DNA of 51,825 nt from Mixta mediterraneensis. Lineage in GTDB: Bacteria; Pseudomonadota; Gammaproteobacteria; Enterobacterales; Enterobacteriaceae. The position numbers and the translations under genes are program-made. Positions 14,843 through 22,318 of this stretch are shown piece after piece. The stretch spans positions 1-51,825 of the forward strand of contig NZ_JACFXY010000019.1 of NCBI RefSeq assembly GCF_014946725.1, given 5' to 3'. How positions within the stretch are numbered: position 1 is the stretch's first letter; every line of letters begins with the position of its first letter. Below the pieces are notes generated by a model. It ran no database searches. It was given only the letters and a program-made list of their open reading frames with translations, and was not told where the DNA came from.

Positions 14843-15178
14843 CTCACACCCCACGCAAAATTTCATTTTGCAGGATTATATACTTAAATCATGTATTTAC
14901 GATTGGATTATGAATGCAAATTAGTGTTTTATCGCACAGAAGGACACTGCCATAGTGCCGTAATGTCGCCTGTTTGTGGCTCTATTGTGGCTAATGTAGT
15001 GCTAAATGAGAATAATCATGCAATTACTATGAATGCCACACATTGCGGTGCCGCTAAATGTGTGGCATTGTAGTGCCTGATTATGGCCAGTTAGCACTGC
15101 AATAGTGCTGAATATTTATTGAGGCTATTTTTAAACAGTGCCAGTGTGGTGCTGTCAGGGCAAGAGGGAAATAAAGTC
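14843..15178. other. oriT: Origin of transfer (oriT) with nic region and TraM-type repeats
   Basis: The nic-proximal core reads TTTTGCGTGGGGTGTGAG on the minus strand (14843-14860), matching the TraI recognition core GCGTGGGGTGTG of F, R1 and R100. It is followed by a perfect inverted repeat GCAAAAT/ATTTTGC (14855-14861, 14865-14871). Toward traM lie four TAGTGC motifs (14953, 14997, 15071, 15103) and a 13-bp perfect inverted repeat AATGCCACACATT (15032-15044 with 15057-15069), likely TraM binding sites and the traM promoter. Which F-type bases follow the nick differs from F (GAGACAG instead of GTGCTTT). Confidence 0.85.
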
Positions 15179-15559
15179 ATGCCACGGCAAAATGTTTATT
15201 TGAAGCAAAAGACGATAGACGGGATTCGACAGATTGTCGATATGAGAAGAGAAGAAGGGGCGACAGCTTCTGATGCTAATATCTCCAGTGTTTGTTCCGA
15301 AATGCTGGAACTGGGGATGCGAGTATATCTTAATGCAAAGAATAAAAAGGCGTCTGATGCAGAAGCCGGTGAAGATGTATTTCAAAGATCTCTTTTTGAA
15401 GAGGTTGTAAAATCAAGAATGGCGTCACAGGAGATACTGGCGCTGATGTTTTCTTTGCAGGAGATAATATCTGACAGCCGTAACAATTACGGTAAATTGA
15501 CCGACGCACTAAAAGAGAAAACAGACTTGCGGGTCAGAACGGTACTTAACAGAGAGTAG
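15179..15559 (+). CDS. traM: TraM, oriT-binding relaxosome protein
   Basis: A 126-residue protein starting at ATG 15179 (an upstream in-frame start at 15119 lies within the oriT repeats). The N-terminal ribbon-helix-helix part (RQNVYLKQKTIDGIRQIVDM then EGATASDANISSVCSEMLEL) and the long helical C-terminus match F TraM length and pattern (LGLRVH versus LGMRVY). TraM binds sites in oriT, represses its own promoter and docks to the coupling protein TraD. It is the only recognisable regulatory gene of the usual traM-traJ-traY set in this plasmid. Confidence 0.88.
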   Translation: MPRQNVYLKQKTIDGIRQIVDMRREEGATASDANISSVCSEMLELGMRVYLNAKNKKASDAEAGEDVFQRSLFEEVVKSRMASQEILALMFSLQEIISDSRNNYGKLTDALKEKTDLRVRTVLNRE

Positions 15560-15789
15560 GTGTTCCTGTTTATGGAAGCAAACTAACAATAGTGCTAAGG
15601 AATGATCTCTGTGATTTTACTTTAGGAAAAACATCTACTAAATATGATTAATTAGTTTTGTAAGTATGGCTTTTTGCGATGTATTTTAAATACAAGATAA
15701 GGTTCTGTGATAGACAATAAGTAATCGCTCATACAGGGGGGGGGTCAGAGCCCCCCCTGTATGGCCCCCGTAATGGTAGGGGTATAATG
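15560..15789. other. Intergenic region between traM and the cassette
   Basis: AT-rich sequence without a gene. F would have traJ and finP starting here; I find neither a traJ-like frame nor the two-hairpin finP pattern on the opposite strand. The only structure is the G/C-run hairpin at 15731-15762. Confidence 0.5.
15731..15762. terminator. G/C-run hairpin between convergent traM and VOC genes
   Basis: ATACAGGGGGGG (15731-15742) and CCCCCCCTGTAT (15751-15762) form a perfect 12-bp stem with an eight-base loop. It lies between the 3' ends of traM and the AT-rich cassette, so it probably terminates transcription or marks the cassette border; no long T run follows on either side. Confidence 0.5.
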
Positions 15790-16365
15790 TTACTGTCCTA
15801 TATCATCATGCCCCTCTTCAAATTCCCATTGAATACCATATTTGTCTATAAAATAAAAATATCTTATTTCTTTTATTATATTGCACACAGTTTGTTTTTC
15901 GATAGTATTGTTATTTTTAGATTCATCGAAAAAAGTAAATGAGGTAACATTAATCGGTGATATTTTATGAGGGTGATAATCATCATGAGAAGATATTAAT
16001 TTTGTATCAGGTATGGTTTTTATGTGTTCAAAAGCATAATCTATATTTTTAACCTTCAAACATATATGTCCAACATTTCCGATATCATTGGTTTTTTTTT
16101 GAGTCCTATTATAATTACCTTTTGGTGTATGATATTCCATCAGTTCCAAAGTGATATCTGTTTCTGGTATTTGCACGAAGCAAATTGTAACATCAATGTC
16201 TTCACTGTTTTCCACAAAACCAGCTGAAAAAGAAAATCCTTTATTCCTGAAGTGAGGGAATATCTGTAATGGTGTGCATTCGAACAAGTTTTTATAATAA
16301 TTAATACCCTCGGTTATGCTTTCAACAACCACGTTTATGTGGCCCAGTCCTGTTATTTTAAGCAT
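15790..16365 (-). CDS. VOC-superfamily (glyoxalase-fold) protein
   Basis: A 191-residue protein opening with LGHINVVVESITEGINYYKN, the metal-site-containing first strand and helix of VOC proteins, and continuing with VGHICLKVKNIDYAFEHIKT and a C-terminal IRYFYFIDKYGIQWEFEEG, which are the second half of the fold and its terminal metal-ligand Glu. Candidate metal ligands are the His in GHIN, Glu in LELMEYH, the His in GHIC and the last Glu. VOC enzymes act on small molecules (glyoxalase, epimerase, dioxygenase, antibiotic binding). Last gene of a four-gene minus-strand operon; its start overlaps the preceding stop by 8 bases. Confidence 0.75.
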   Translation of the reverse strand: MLKITGLGHINVVVESITEGINYYKNLFECTPLQIFPHFRNKGFSFSAGFVENSEDIDVTICFVQIPETDITLELMEYHTPKGNYNRTQKKTNDIGNVGHICLKVKNIDYAFEHIKTIPDTKLISSHDDYHPHKISPINVTSFTFFDESKNNNTIEKQTVCNIIKEIRYFYFIDKYGIQWEFEEGHDDIGQ

Positions 16366-16975
16366 ATTGCATCTCCTTTTTTATTTGCGTTGACAATATT
16401 GCAGACCAAAAGATAAAGAAAATTATATTGCTGATTATGTTCGTGCCGATAATTTCAATTATGTTTACGATTGGTAAGTCTTTAAATGCTATTAAATCTG
16501 TAATTGGAGTATATATTAAAAGCATAATTAACGAAGATAAAATACTTGAAGTAAGAAAGGATTTTGCTTTATAAAGATAACTGAAGATAAAAAAGTTTAT
16601 AACAAAAGCAATCATGCTTCCGATAAGATTGGCCACATACATACTTCCGAATTTATTAACCAAATCTTCAATTACTGTTAGCGATGTGTGATGATTAAAT
16701 GAAGAAAAAAATATTATAATTTTTAATGTCGTCAATAGTATAGCATTCGAAAGGCTTTCCATTACGATAGTTCCAAAAACAATTTTCCGATTAAAATTAA
16801 CAGCAAGATAATCCATTAAAGCTAATACTAACATATAAGTTATTGTGGAAGGTATTATTGGAATGCTCCCTAAGTATATCAAGTAAAAACATATAATATG
16901 CGAAGTAATAGACAAGCTAATAATTAAAGATATCAGTATAACAAGTTTAAGTGTATTATGCTGAATGTTGTTCAT
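16358..16975 (-). CDS. Polytopic inner-membrane protein, possibly VUT/YhhQ-type transporter
   Basis: A 205-residue, very hydrophobic protein with five to six predicted spans. Features such as TYMLVLALMDYLAVNFNRKIVFGTIVMES, MYVANLIGSMIAFVINFFIF and TPITDLIAF resemble the VUT family (YhhQ-like vitamin/queuosine precursor uptake), including similar length, but the match is by pattern only. The gene is strongly AT-rich. It overlaps the preceding gene by 20 bases and the following VOC gene by 8, so all are translated as one operon. Alternative: an immunity or exclusion-type membrane protein. Confidence 0.5.
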   Translation of the reverse strand: MNNIQHNTLKLVILISLIISLSITSHIICFYLIYLGSIPIIPSTITYMLVLALMDYLAVNFNRKIVFGTIVMESLSNAILLTTLKIIIFFSSFNHHTSLTVIEDLVNKFGSMYVANLIGSMIAFVINFFIFSYLYKAKSFLTSSILSSLIMLLIYTPITDLIAFKDLPIVNIIEIIGTNIISNIIFFIFWSAILSTQIKKEMQYA

Positions 16976-17300
16976 ATTCTATAAGTTCCTTTTTGATCAT
17001 CTTATAGATAAGATCCTTGGTTGCTTCTTCATGTTTTGATAGAGAGAAATATACTTCCCTCAATTTTAAAGCTGTTGTACAGATTTTCAACTGATCTCTG
17101 TTCAGATTTTCATAATAGGTGGAGTAGAATTCTTCAAGTTCAAGGCTGGTATTTATATCATATCTATTGGTATGATATAAAACGTAGATTTTCATGTTTT
17201 TTTCCACAACAAAAGAATCTATGACAACAGTGTGAAGGTATCTTCCTGTTCTGATGTTATCTGTGACATATCCTATAAAATCATTAAATCTCGATATCAT
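16956..17300 (-). CDS. Unknown protein in the XRE cassette (114 aa)
   Basis: ATG 17300 is preferred over 17315 to limit overlap with the regulator gene. The protein has a beta-rich first half (RYLHTVVIDSFVVEKNMKIY then VLYHTNRYDINTSLELEEF) and a helical, charged second half (LKLREVYFSLSKHEEATKDL). No family recognised. It overlaps both neighbours, so it is an integral part of the operon. Soluble, no signal peptide. Confidence 0.6.
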   Translation of the reverse strand: MISRFNDFIGYVTDNIRTGRYLHTVVIDSFVVEKNMKIYVLYHTNRYDINTSLELEEFYSTYYENLNRDQLKICTTALKLREVYFSLSKHEEATKDLIYKMIKKELIEYEQHSA

Positions 17301-17814
17301 ATTCCCGCCATTCAACTATTTTATAAATACTATTTCTGTCTTTGAGATCGAGCATATGAGATTTAATAATAACCATGCCTTTTTCATCATAACACAAATA
17401 GTCGTCTATCAGGTTTTCTGAGTCTTCATCAGAAAGTTTTTTACATATACATAACTTATTAATTTCGGTTTTTACAGCGAATGGTTTAGCACTTATGAAT
17501 CTGTGAGTTAACAAATATGCGGTTTCTTTATCTATCTTCCTGTCATTCATATAGAGTTGAAGTGACAGGTAATCAAAAATGAGTGGGATTTTATATATTT
17601 TTGGTGAATTCATTTCTCCTTTTCCATTTATCAGCCACTCTGAATTTATATTGAGTCCATCAGCGATTTTACTTGAAAGGCGTGATGCATTTAAGTTGTT
17701 TTTTATAATGTAGTTAATGGACTGTTGCGAAATTCCTGAGATTTTGGCTGCTTCGGCCTGATTTAAGCCAAGCAGATATAGCGCGTACTTTAATCTTTCT
17801 GCAAGTGTATCCAT
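17284..17814 (-). CDS. XRE-family transcription regulator (phage-repressor-like)
   Basis: A 176-residue protein from ATG 17814. The first 65 residues form a Cro/CI-type helix-turn-helix: RLKYALYLLGLNQAEAAKIS, then SQQSINYIIKNNL, SSKIADGLNINSEWLINGKG; the last block (glNinseWLlnGkGem) is typical of S24/CI-like repressors. The C-terminal part does not show an obvious LexA Ser-Lys autoprotease pair. It heads the opposite-strand cassette. A sigma70 promoter (TTGACA at 17875-17880, 16-base spacer, TATTCT) and a palindrome at 17903-17923 lie just upstream, fitting autoregulation and possibly control of the divergent tra operon. Confidence 0.8.
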   Translation of the reverse strand: MDTLAERLKYALYLLGLNQAEAAKISGISQQSINYIIKNNLNASRLSSKIADGLNINSEWLINGKGEMNSPKIYKIPLIFDYLSLQLYMNDRKIDKETAYLLTHRFISAKPFAVKTEINKLCICKKLSDEDSENLIDDYLCYDEKGMVIIKSHMLDLKDRNSIYKIVEWREYDIEI

Positions 17815-17852
17815 TACTATCGTACGACCGATGTTAGTTGTTGTCCTAAGCA

Positions 17853-17880
17853 AGAATACAAAAAACCTTTATTTTGTCAA
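17853..17880 (-). promoter_or_regulatory. Sigma70 promoter of the XRE cassette
   Basis: On the minus strand TTGACA (17880-17875) is followed after 16 bases by TATTCT (17858-17853), with the regulator start codon at 17814. Both hexamers are close to consensus. Confidence 0.6.
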
Positions 17881-17902
17881 TGAAATCATATATTTAACAA
17901 GC

Positions 17903-17923
17903 AATTTTGTAAATAACAAAATT
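17903..17923. promoter_or_regulatory. Candidate operator palindrome for the XRE regulator
   Basis: AATTTTGT-AAATA-ACAAAATT is a perfect 8+8 dyad with a five-base spacer, about 25 bases upstream of the cassette -35 box and in the divergent intergenic region facing the tra operon. Confidence 0.5.
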
Positions 17924-18409
17924 TTTGTTTTTATTGGCGTTGTTTGTTTGGTATATTCACTTTCATATTGTTAATGATTTCTGTTTTTTAGAGGGGCAAA
18001 AGCAATGAGGGGTACAGTCAGGTGAAATTAATCACTCACTTGTGCGCATGCGTAATTTTTTTAGTGTCTCAACCTTTTCAATCGTTGACGCTTTTGTAAA
18101 AGAAATATGTTCGAAATTCTAAAATATTTTGCCATACCAGGGAAAAATGAAATAATTATAAAATAATGAATTGCGAGGTTTGTTGTTTATATTTTTTTTG
18201 ATTCAATCTTTTAATAATTAGTAATGCAAACCTCTTTTTTTATTATTTTTGATTGCGGCTGTTTTTTCTGTAGCAGGATATGACTTTTCTGATATTTAGT
18301 AAAGTCAACGTCTCTGTTTCTATATTCATAATGTTTAGGTTATTGGACTTATATCCAAGGGCGGTAGCGTGTCTGAATTTCACCTTCTGATTATCTCAAA
18401 ATAAATATC

Positions 18410-18450
18410 CCCGCACTACATCTGTTCTACGGGTGTAGCGCGGGCATTTT
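18410..18450 (+). terminator. Leader hairpin upstream of traA (terminator or attenuator-like)
   Basis: CCCGCACTACA (18410-18420) and TGTAGCGCGGG (18434-18444) pair with one mismatch around a 13-base loop and are followed by CATTTTTG. It lies 37 bases before traA, so it would be transcribed in the traA leader or end transcription from upstream. Confidence 0.55.
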
Positions 18451-18486
18451 TGCCTGAAGTTTTACTCATTTATTTAAGGAAAGAAC

Positions 18487-18891
18487 ATGGCTGATATTTC
18501 AGTTATTAACACCGGGGGGGATCTCCCCCGTAGAGGTGAGAATAAAGGGGGGCTGTCCCGCATGGTCTCTGCGGCGAAATCGGTGCCTGCGAAGTTGAAT
18601 AATAGAACGGCTAAAACACTGTTTAAGTATGTTGCAATGCCGCTGGCATTATTTCTGGCGGCACGCGGTATGGCGCATGCCGAAGACCTGACGGCGGCGG
18701 GCAAACAGGATGCGACTGATACCTTTGGTGAAGGCTCCACCATGATGTACTACTTCATGATCGCGGAAGTGGTGCTGGTCTTCCTGCTGTACCTCAAATC
18801 ACATAACCCGGCGACCTTCCTGCTCATCCCGGTGTTTATCGTGATTACCAAAATCATCTTCTCCATCATTTCTGCCCGCTCCGGGGGCTGA
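18487..18891 (+). CDS. traA: TraA, F-type pilin precursor
   Basis: A 134-residue propilin. A long leader of about 65 residues ends in MAHA, and the predicted mature pilin starts EDLTAAGKQDATDTFG and is 69 residues, almost exactly the F pilin length, with two hydrophobic segments (YYFMIAEVVLVFLLYL and TFLLIPVFIVITKIIFSII) separated by a basic loop. The F pilin has the same arrangement (DLMASGNTTVKATFG at its start). It is polymerised into the conjugative pilus. AAGGAAAGAAC gives a good ribosome binding site. First gene of the transfer operon. Confidence 0.93.
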   Translation: MADISVINTGGDLPRRGENKGGLSRMVSAAKSVPAKLNNRTAKTLFKYVAMPLALFLAARGMAHAEDLTAAGKQDATDTFGEGSTMMYYFMIAEVVLVFLLYLKSHNPATFLLIPVFIVITKIIFSIISARSGG

Positions 18892-18910
18892 TCGGCACGG
18901 AGACTAGTCA

Positions 18911-19216
18911 ATGGATGAGGAACGCGCTTCGCGCTTCATGTTTCCTCAGACACTGACAGAGCAGACACGGCCCATCGGACTACCGATGGATGAGACAATA
19001 GCCCTGTTCGCACCGATGGGATGGGGCTTTTATACCGGTAAGTACGTTACCGGTCTGGTCATTGCCGTTCTGCTCTGGTTCTGTCTGAAGTATTTCAAAA
19101 AGGGGAGAGGGACCGACTGGCTGCTTAACGCCTGCTACTGGTACCTCCCGTCTTCACTCTTCAAAGGCATGTACAAAGTCATTCCCGATTCGTCATTCCG
19201 GCTGTGGCTGCGTTGA
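18911..19216 (+). CDS. traL: TraL, pilus assembly protein (VirB3-like)
   Basis: A 101-residue protein in the canonical position after traA. It has one hydrophobic region (YVTGLVIAVLLWFCLKYFKKGRG) and the TraL-type C-terminus with LLNACYWYLP and a final WLR. TraL sits in the inner membrane with the assembly core. GGAG lies just upstream of ATG 18911. Confidence 0.9.
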   Translation: MDEERASRFMFPQTLTEQTRPIGLPMDETIALFAPMGWGFYTGKYVTGLVIAVLLWFCLKYFKKGRGTDWLLNACYWYLPSSLFKGMYKVIPDSSFRLWLR

Positions 19217-19234
19217 TGATCAGGAGGTATTCCC

Positions 19235-19804
19235 ATGGACCTGAAGGCAAAGCGCCTGTCGGCCCGCTACACATCACTCATCTTTCTGCTGCTTCTGGTG
19301 TTCTTTGGGCTGAGCCTCGCCGGCAACCTGGTGGCCTGGTTGCGACTCGATACGCTGATTAACAGCCGTGAAGAGACCTATATCCCGATGGGGTTTGATA
19401 CCCCGTTCACCCTGACGCGCAACCGGATGGATGCGAACTATCTGGAGCAAACCGCCGAGTCACTGGTCTTCCTGCGCTACAACGTGTCACCGGAATCGGT
19501 GAAGGCCAATCACAAAGCGCTGCTGCGCTTCTTTGATAACGAAGAGCGTCCCGCCATGCAGGAAGTGCTGGCCAGCGAGGCGCAGCGCGTTATCGACAAT
19601 AACGTGACGACCGCCTTTTATCTGTCCGGCTTCGACACGTACCCGGCTTCGGGGATTGTGGATATTCACGGGACGGTACAGCAGTGGATAGGCAATCGTA
19701 AGCAGCTGCCGGAAGACAAAACTATCCGGATGACACTGCGCTATCACCGGGGTATTACCACCATTCAGGATTTCAGGGAGCAGGTGGATGAAAAGAAAAA
19801 ATAA
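19235..19804 (+). CDS. traE: TraE, pilus assembly protein (VirB5/VirB8-like)
   Basis: A 189-residue protein with one N-terminal membrane span (SLIFLLLLVFFGLSLAGNLVAW) and a periplasmic domain containing FDTPFTLTRNRMDANYLEQ and HGTVQQWIGNRKQLPEDK. This matches the F TraE layout. AGGAGGTATTCCC precedes ATG 19235. It overlaps traK by 17 bases. Confidence 0.92.
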   Translation: MDLKAKRLSARYTSLIFLLLLVFFGLSLAGNLVAWLRLDTLINSREETYIPMGFDTPFTLTRNRMDANYLEQTAESLVFLRYNVSPESVKANHKALLRFFDNEERPAMQEVLASEAQRVIDNNVTTAFYLSGFDTYPASGIVDIHGTVQQWIGNRKQLPEDKTIRMTLRYHRGITTIQDFREQVDEKKK

Positions 19805-20564
19805 CAGGCATGGCAGGCACCGTCTTGCATTGCTGGCCAGTCTGCTCTGTCTGAGTGGCAACGTACTGGCAGAGCCGGTGGCCGCACTACCGACAAAGAT
19901 ACCGGTTTCGCCGGACAGCCAGGTCCGGGTCGCGCTCAGCAACACTAATCCGAATCTGCTGGTTGTGCCCGGCGATAAGATTATCGCCGTGGACAGTGCG
20001 CAGGGGATGTTTCTTAATGACAACAAGGCGCTGGGGCAGGCTAACGGCGGTGTGCAGCTGATGACCGCCCAGACTACCCCGTTCACCTTCTATGTCCGCA
20101 CGGAAGGAGGGCTGACCGTTTCTGTTATTGGTGTCCCGCAGAAACGGGATGGCCGGGTGCTGCAGTTTATCTCCAGCCGTCCGGTACAGCATGATGATGC
20201 GCGGCGCTGGGAGCAGTCGCAGCCGTATGTTCGCACCCTGATCTCTGTCCAGCAGGCGGTACTGAGCGGCGGCGTACCGAAAGGGTTTACCGAAGCACCT
20301 GTCGTGGCGGTACCGACATTTTCCCTGCCGGGCTGGTTGTCGGTGACGCCTCAACAAATGTGGAGCGGTGGTGGGCTTCGGCTCTATCGCCTGACGGTGC
20401 GTAATCGTGGTGCCAGTGTGCTGGCTATACCTGAACGACTGTTTCAGGCACCTGGCGTACGTGCAGTGATGGTGTTTCCGTTCAGTACCACGCTGATGCC
20501 TGGTACCGATACGCAGGTGTGGGTCACGGTCAGCAACGACGGGGAGGGGCAGGCTAATGGCTAA
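19788..20564 (+). CDS. traK: TraK, secretin-like core protein (VirB9 equivalent)
   Basis: A 258-residue exported protein with signal peptide ending near NVLA (residue 28). The VirB9/secretin-like features include VSPDSQVRVALSNTNPNLLV, VPGDKIIAVDSAQG and a C-terminal beta-rich domain ending VWVTVSNDGE. TraK forms the outer-membrane core ring with TraV and TraB. It overlaps both neighbours (17 and 8 bases), showing tight coupling. Confidence 0.93.
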   Translation: MKRKNNRHGRHRLALLASLLCLSGNVLAEPVAALPTKIPVSPDSQVRVALSNTNPNLLVVPGDKIIAVDSAQGMFLNDNKALGQANGGVQLMTAQTTPFTFYVRTEGGLTVSVIGVPQKRDGRVLQFISSRPVQHDDARRWEQSQPYVRTLISVQQAVLSGGVPKGFTEAPVVAVPTFSLPGWLSVTPQQMWSGGGLRLYRLTVRNRGASVLAIPERLFQAPGVRAVMVFPFSTTLMPGTDTQVWVTVSNDGEGQANG

Positions 20565-21915
20565 CATTAACGTGCTGACCCGTCGCAAGCAGATGGCGGT
20601 GCTGATCGCCGTGGCGCTGGGATTAAGCGCTATCGGCGGTGTCGCCTGGTATATCGGTGCACCATCAAAGGTATCCCCCGGTAAGAGCCAGGCAAAAAAA
20701 CCGGTACCGGATATGACCGGCGCGGTGACCTCCAGTACCTTCGGTAAAAAAGTCAGCGATACGGCGGTGGCTGACCTGCAGCATACCGCGAATCAAGCCG
20801 ATAAAAAGCTGGCCAGCTTCGAGAATCAGCTCAATAAACTCGCCAGTGAAAACAAGGCCTACCGGGGGAAAATTCAGTCACAGGATGATGATATCAAACT
20901 GCTGCAGACGCAGATTGATGCCATGAACCAGGCAGGCGATAGCGGCAGCGGTCATGCGTCGCCTGGTCCGGGAGCGCCAGCCGGCACCCTGCCTGTCGGT
21001 GGCGGTTCAGGCGCGGTCCCACCGCCAACCGCCTTTTACCCGGGCGTTCCCGGCAATCAGACGACGGTGAATATCGCTCCACAGCTGAATCAGGGGCTGT
21101 CCACCATGAGTATCGATTACGGCGAAAAAAAGGATGATGCGCCGGCGCTGCCGTATATTCCGTCGGGGAGTTTTGTCGGGGCGACGGTGATTGAGGGGGC
21201 GGATGCTAACGCCTCTGTCACGGGTGAAAGCGCCTCATCACCGATGCAGTTCCGCCTGACCGGAAAGGTGATTTTACCGAACGACGGGGAATATGACCTG
21301 CGGGGCTGCTTTGTAACCGCAGCCGCTTACGGTGATATCTCCAGTGAGCGCGCGCTACTGCGTACCGACCGTCTGTCCTGCCGTGTTCATGGTCACGTTA
21401 TCGACCAGCCCTTCAAAGGACACGTCTCCTTTATGGGGAAAAATGGCATCCGGGCCGAGCCGGTCATCCGCAACGGCAAAATTGTCGGCTATGCCTTTGC
21501 CGGTGGTGCCATCGATGCAATGGGCAGCGCCATATCGAACGTCGGCTCAACCAGCGTTGGCCTTGGTGCAGCGAATACCGTCAGCGGTGGCGATGTTGCT
21601 CGCGCCGGGTTCGGTGGTGGTACGTCACAGGCAGGCAAAACCCTCTCAGATTACTTCATCAAACGCGCTGAACAGTACCACCCGGTTATCCCGGTCGGTG
21701 CCGGTGTGCAGGTTTCGGTCGTCTTCCAGGAAGGTTTCCAGCTGCAGTATGCCGATGTGAAGAAGGAGAAGAAGCCCGCTGTATCTTCCCAGGAAAAAGC
21801 GATCGGTAATGTAATCACTATCACCAAAGAAGCGCTGCGCAACCTCAATCTCGGGGACTCGGTGGGTGCCATGAAGGACCAGATACAGGCAGGAATGCAG
21901 GAGTCGATGCGATGA
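20557..21915 (+). CDS. traB: TraB, core scaffold protein (VirB10 equivalent)
   Basis: A 452-residue protein with one membrane span (residues about 13-33), a coiled coil (about 72-128, ENQLNKLASENKAYRGKIQS), a proline/glycine-rich stretch (about 130-165) and a C-terminal VirB10 domain with RLTGKVILPNDGEYDLRGCF, RLSCRVHGHVIDQPFKGHVS and VGAGVQVSVVFQEG. TraB spans the envelope and links the inner-membrane ATPases to the TraK/TraV ring. Two cysteines in the C-terminal domain may form a disulfide. Confidence 0.94.
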   Translation: MANINVLTRRKQMAVLIAVALGLSAIGGVAWYIGAPSKVSPGKSQAKKPVPDMTGAVTSSTFGKKVSDTAVADLQHTANQADKKLASFENQLNKLASENKAYRGKIQSQDDDIKLLQTQIDAMNQAGDSGSGHASPGPGAPAGTLPVGGGSGAVPPPTAFYPGVPGNQTTVNIAPQLNQGLSTMSIDYGEKKDDAPALPYIPSGSFVGATVIEGADANASVTGESASSPMQFRLTGKVILPNDGEYDLRGCFVTAAAYGDISSERALLRTDRLSCRVHGHVIDQPFKGHVSFMGKNGIRAEPVIRNGKIVGYAFAGGAIDAMGSAISNVGSTSVGLGAANTVSGGDVARAGFGGGTSQAGKTLSDYFIKRAEQYHPVIPVGAGVQVSVVFQEGFQLQYADVKKEKKPAVSSQEKAIGNVITITKEALRNLNLGDSVGAMKDQIQAGMQESMR

Positions 21916-22292
21916 AAATTTTATGGACAGGAGTCAGAGCAGGATGGCGGGCGATGCAATTTCACTACACGGGCCCCGGAGCGGCGTTGCACGTCATGGC
22001 GCTGACCGTCCGCTGTCTGCTGTGGTGGGTGATGGGCTGCATTCTCTTGCTTATGGCCTATGGCGGACTGCTGCTGTTTTATCTCGAACAGATGCCGGAG
22101 CGGGTGGCATCAACGATTCCGGACCTGCTGGCGGTGGTTCATGAGGTGGTGGTTCGCTGGCAGTGGCAGTGCATCACGATACTGAGCTGGGGCCTGCCGC
22201 TGTTCTGTCTGTGGGTGACGCTTGTTCGATTTATTCCGGAGTATCCTGCCGTCACTGACCGTACCCGCATTCCGTTCAACCCGCGTCGTTAA
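21912..22292 (+). CDS. traP: Small transfer membrane protein in the traP position
   Basis: A 126-residue protein whose ATG overlaps the traB stop. It has two to three hydrophobic spans (ALHVMALTVRCLLWWVMGCI, LLLMAYGGLLLFYLEQM and CITILSWGLPLFCLWVTLVR). In F the gene here is traP, a non-essential inner-membrane protein that contacts TraB; F TraP is longer (about 196 residues), so this is either a shorter relative or a positional analogue. The symbol is given on position. Confidence 0.6.
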   Translation: MKILWTGVRAGWRAMQFHYTGPGAALHVMALTVRCLLWWVMGCILLLMAYGGLLLFYLEQMPERVASTIPDLLAVVHEVVVRWQWQCITILSWGLPLFCLWVTLVRFIPEYPAVTDRTRIPFNPRR

Positions 22293-22318
22293 TTTTTCTT
22301 CCCCACTCAGGATATTGT

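Larger units (their letters stand above)
17815..18486. other. Divergent AT-rich control region upstream of traA
   Basis: About 670 bases with no gene I can support. It carries the cassette promoter and operator palindrome, a GAGGTTTG...CAAACCTC repeat ending in a T-rich run near 18228-18250, and a strong leader hairpin at 18410-18450. In F this interval would contain traY just before traA; no TraY-like ribbon-helix-helix frame is visible. Confidence 0.55.

Noticed and set aside
14891..15073. 60-codon frame inside oriT
   Set aside because: It overlaps the TraM-type repeats and the 13-bp dyad and has no protein-like character.
15560..18486. Searched for traJ, finP and traY
   Set aside because: No frame with a TraJ-type LuxR-like helix-turn-helix or a TraY-type ribbon-helix-helix, and no convincing finP pair of hairpins, was seen; I therefore do not annotate them.
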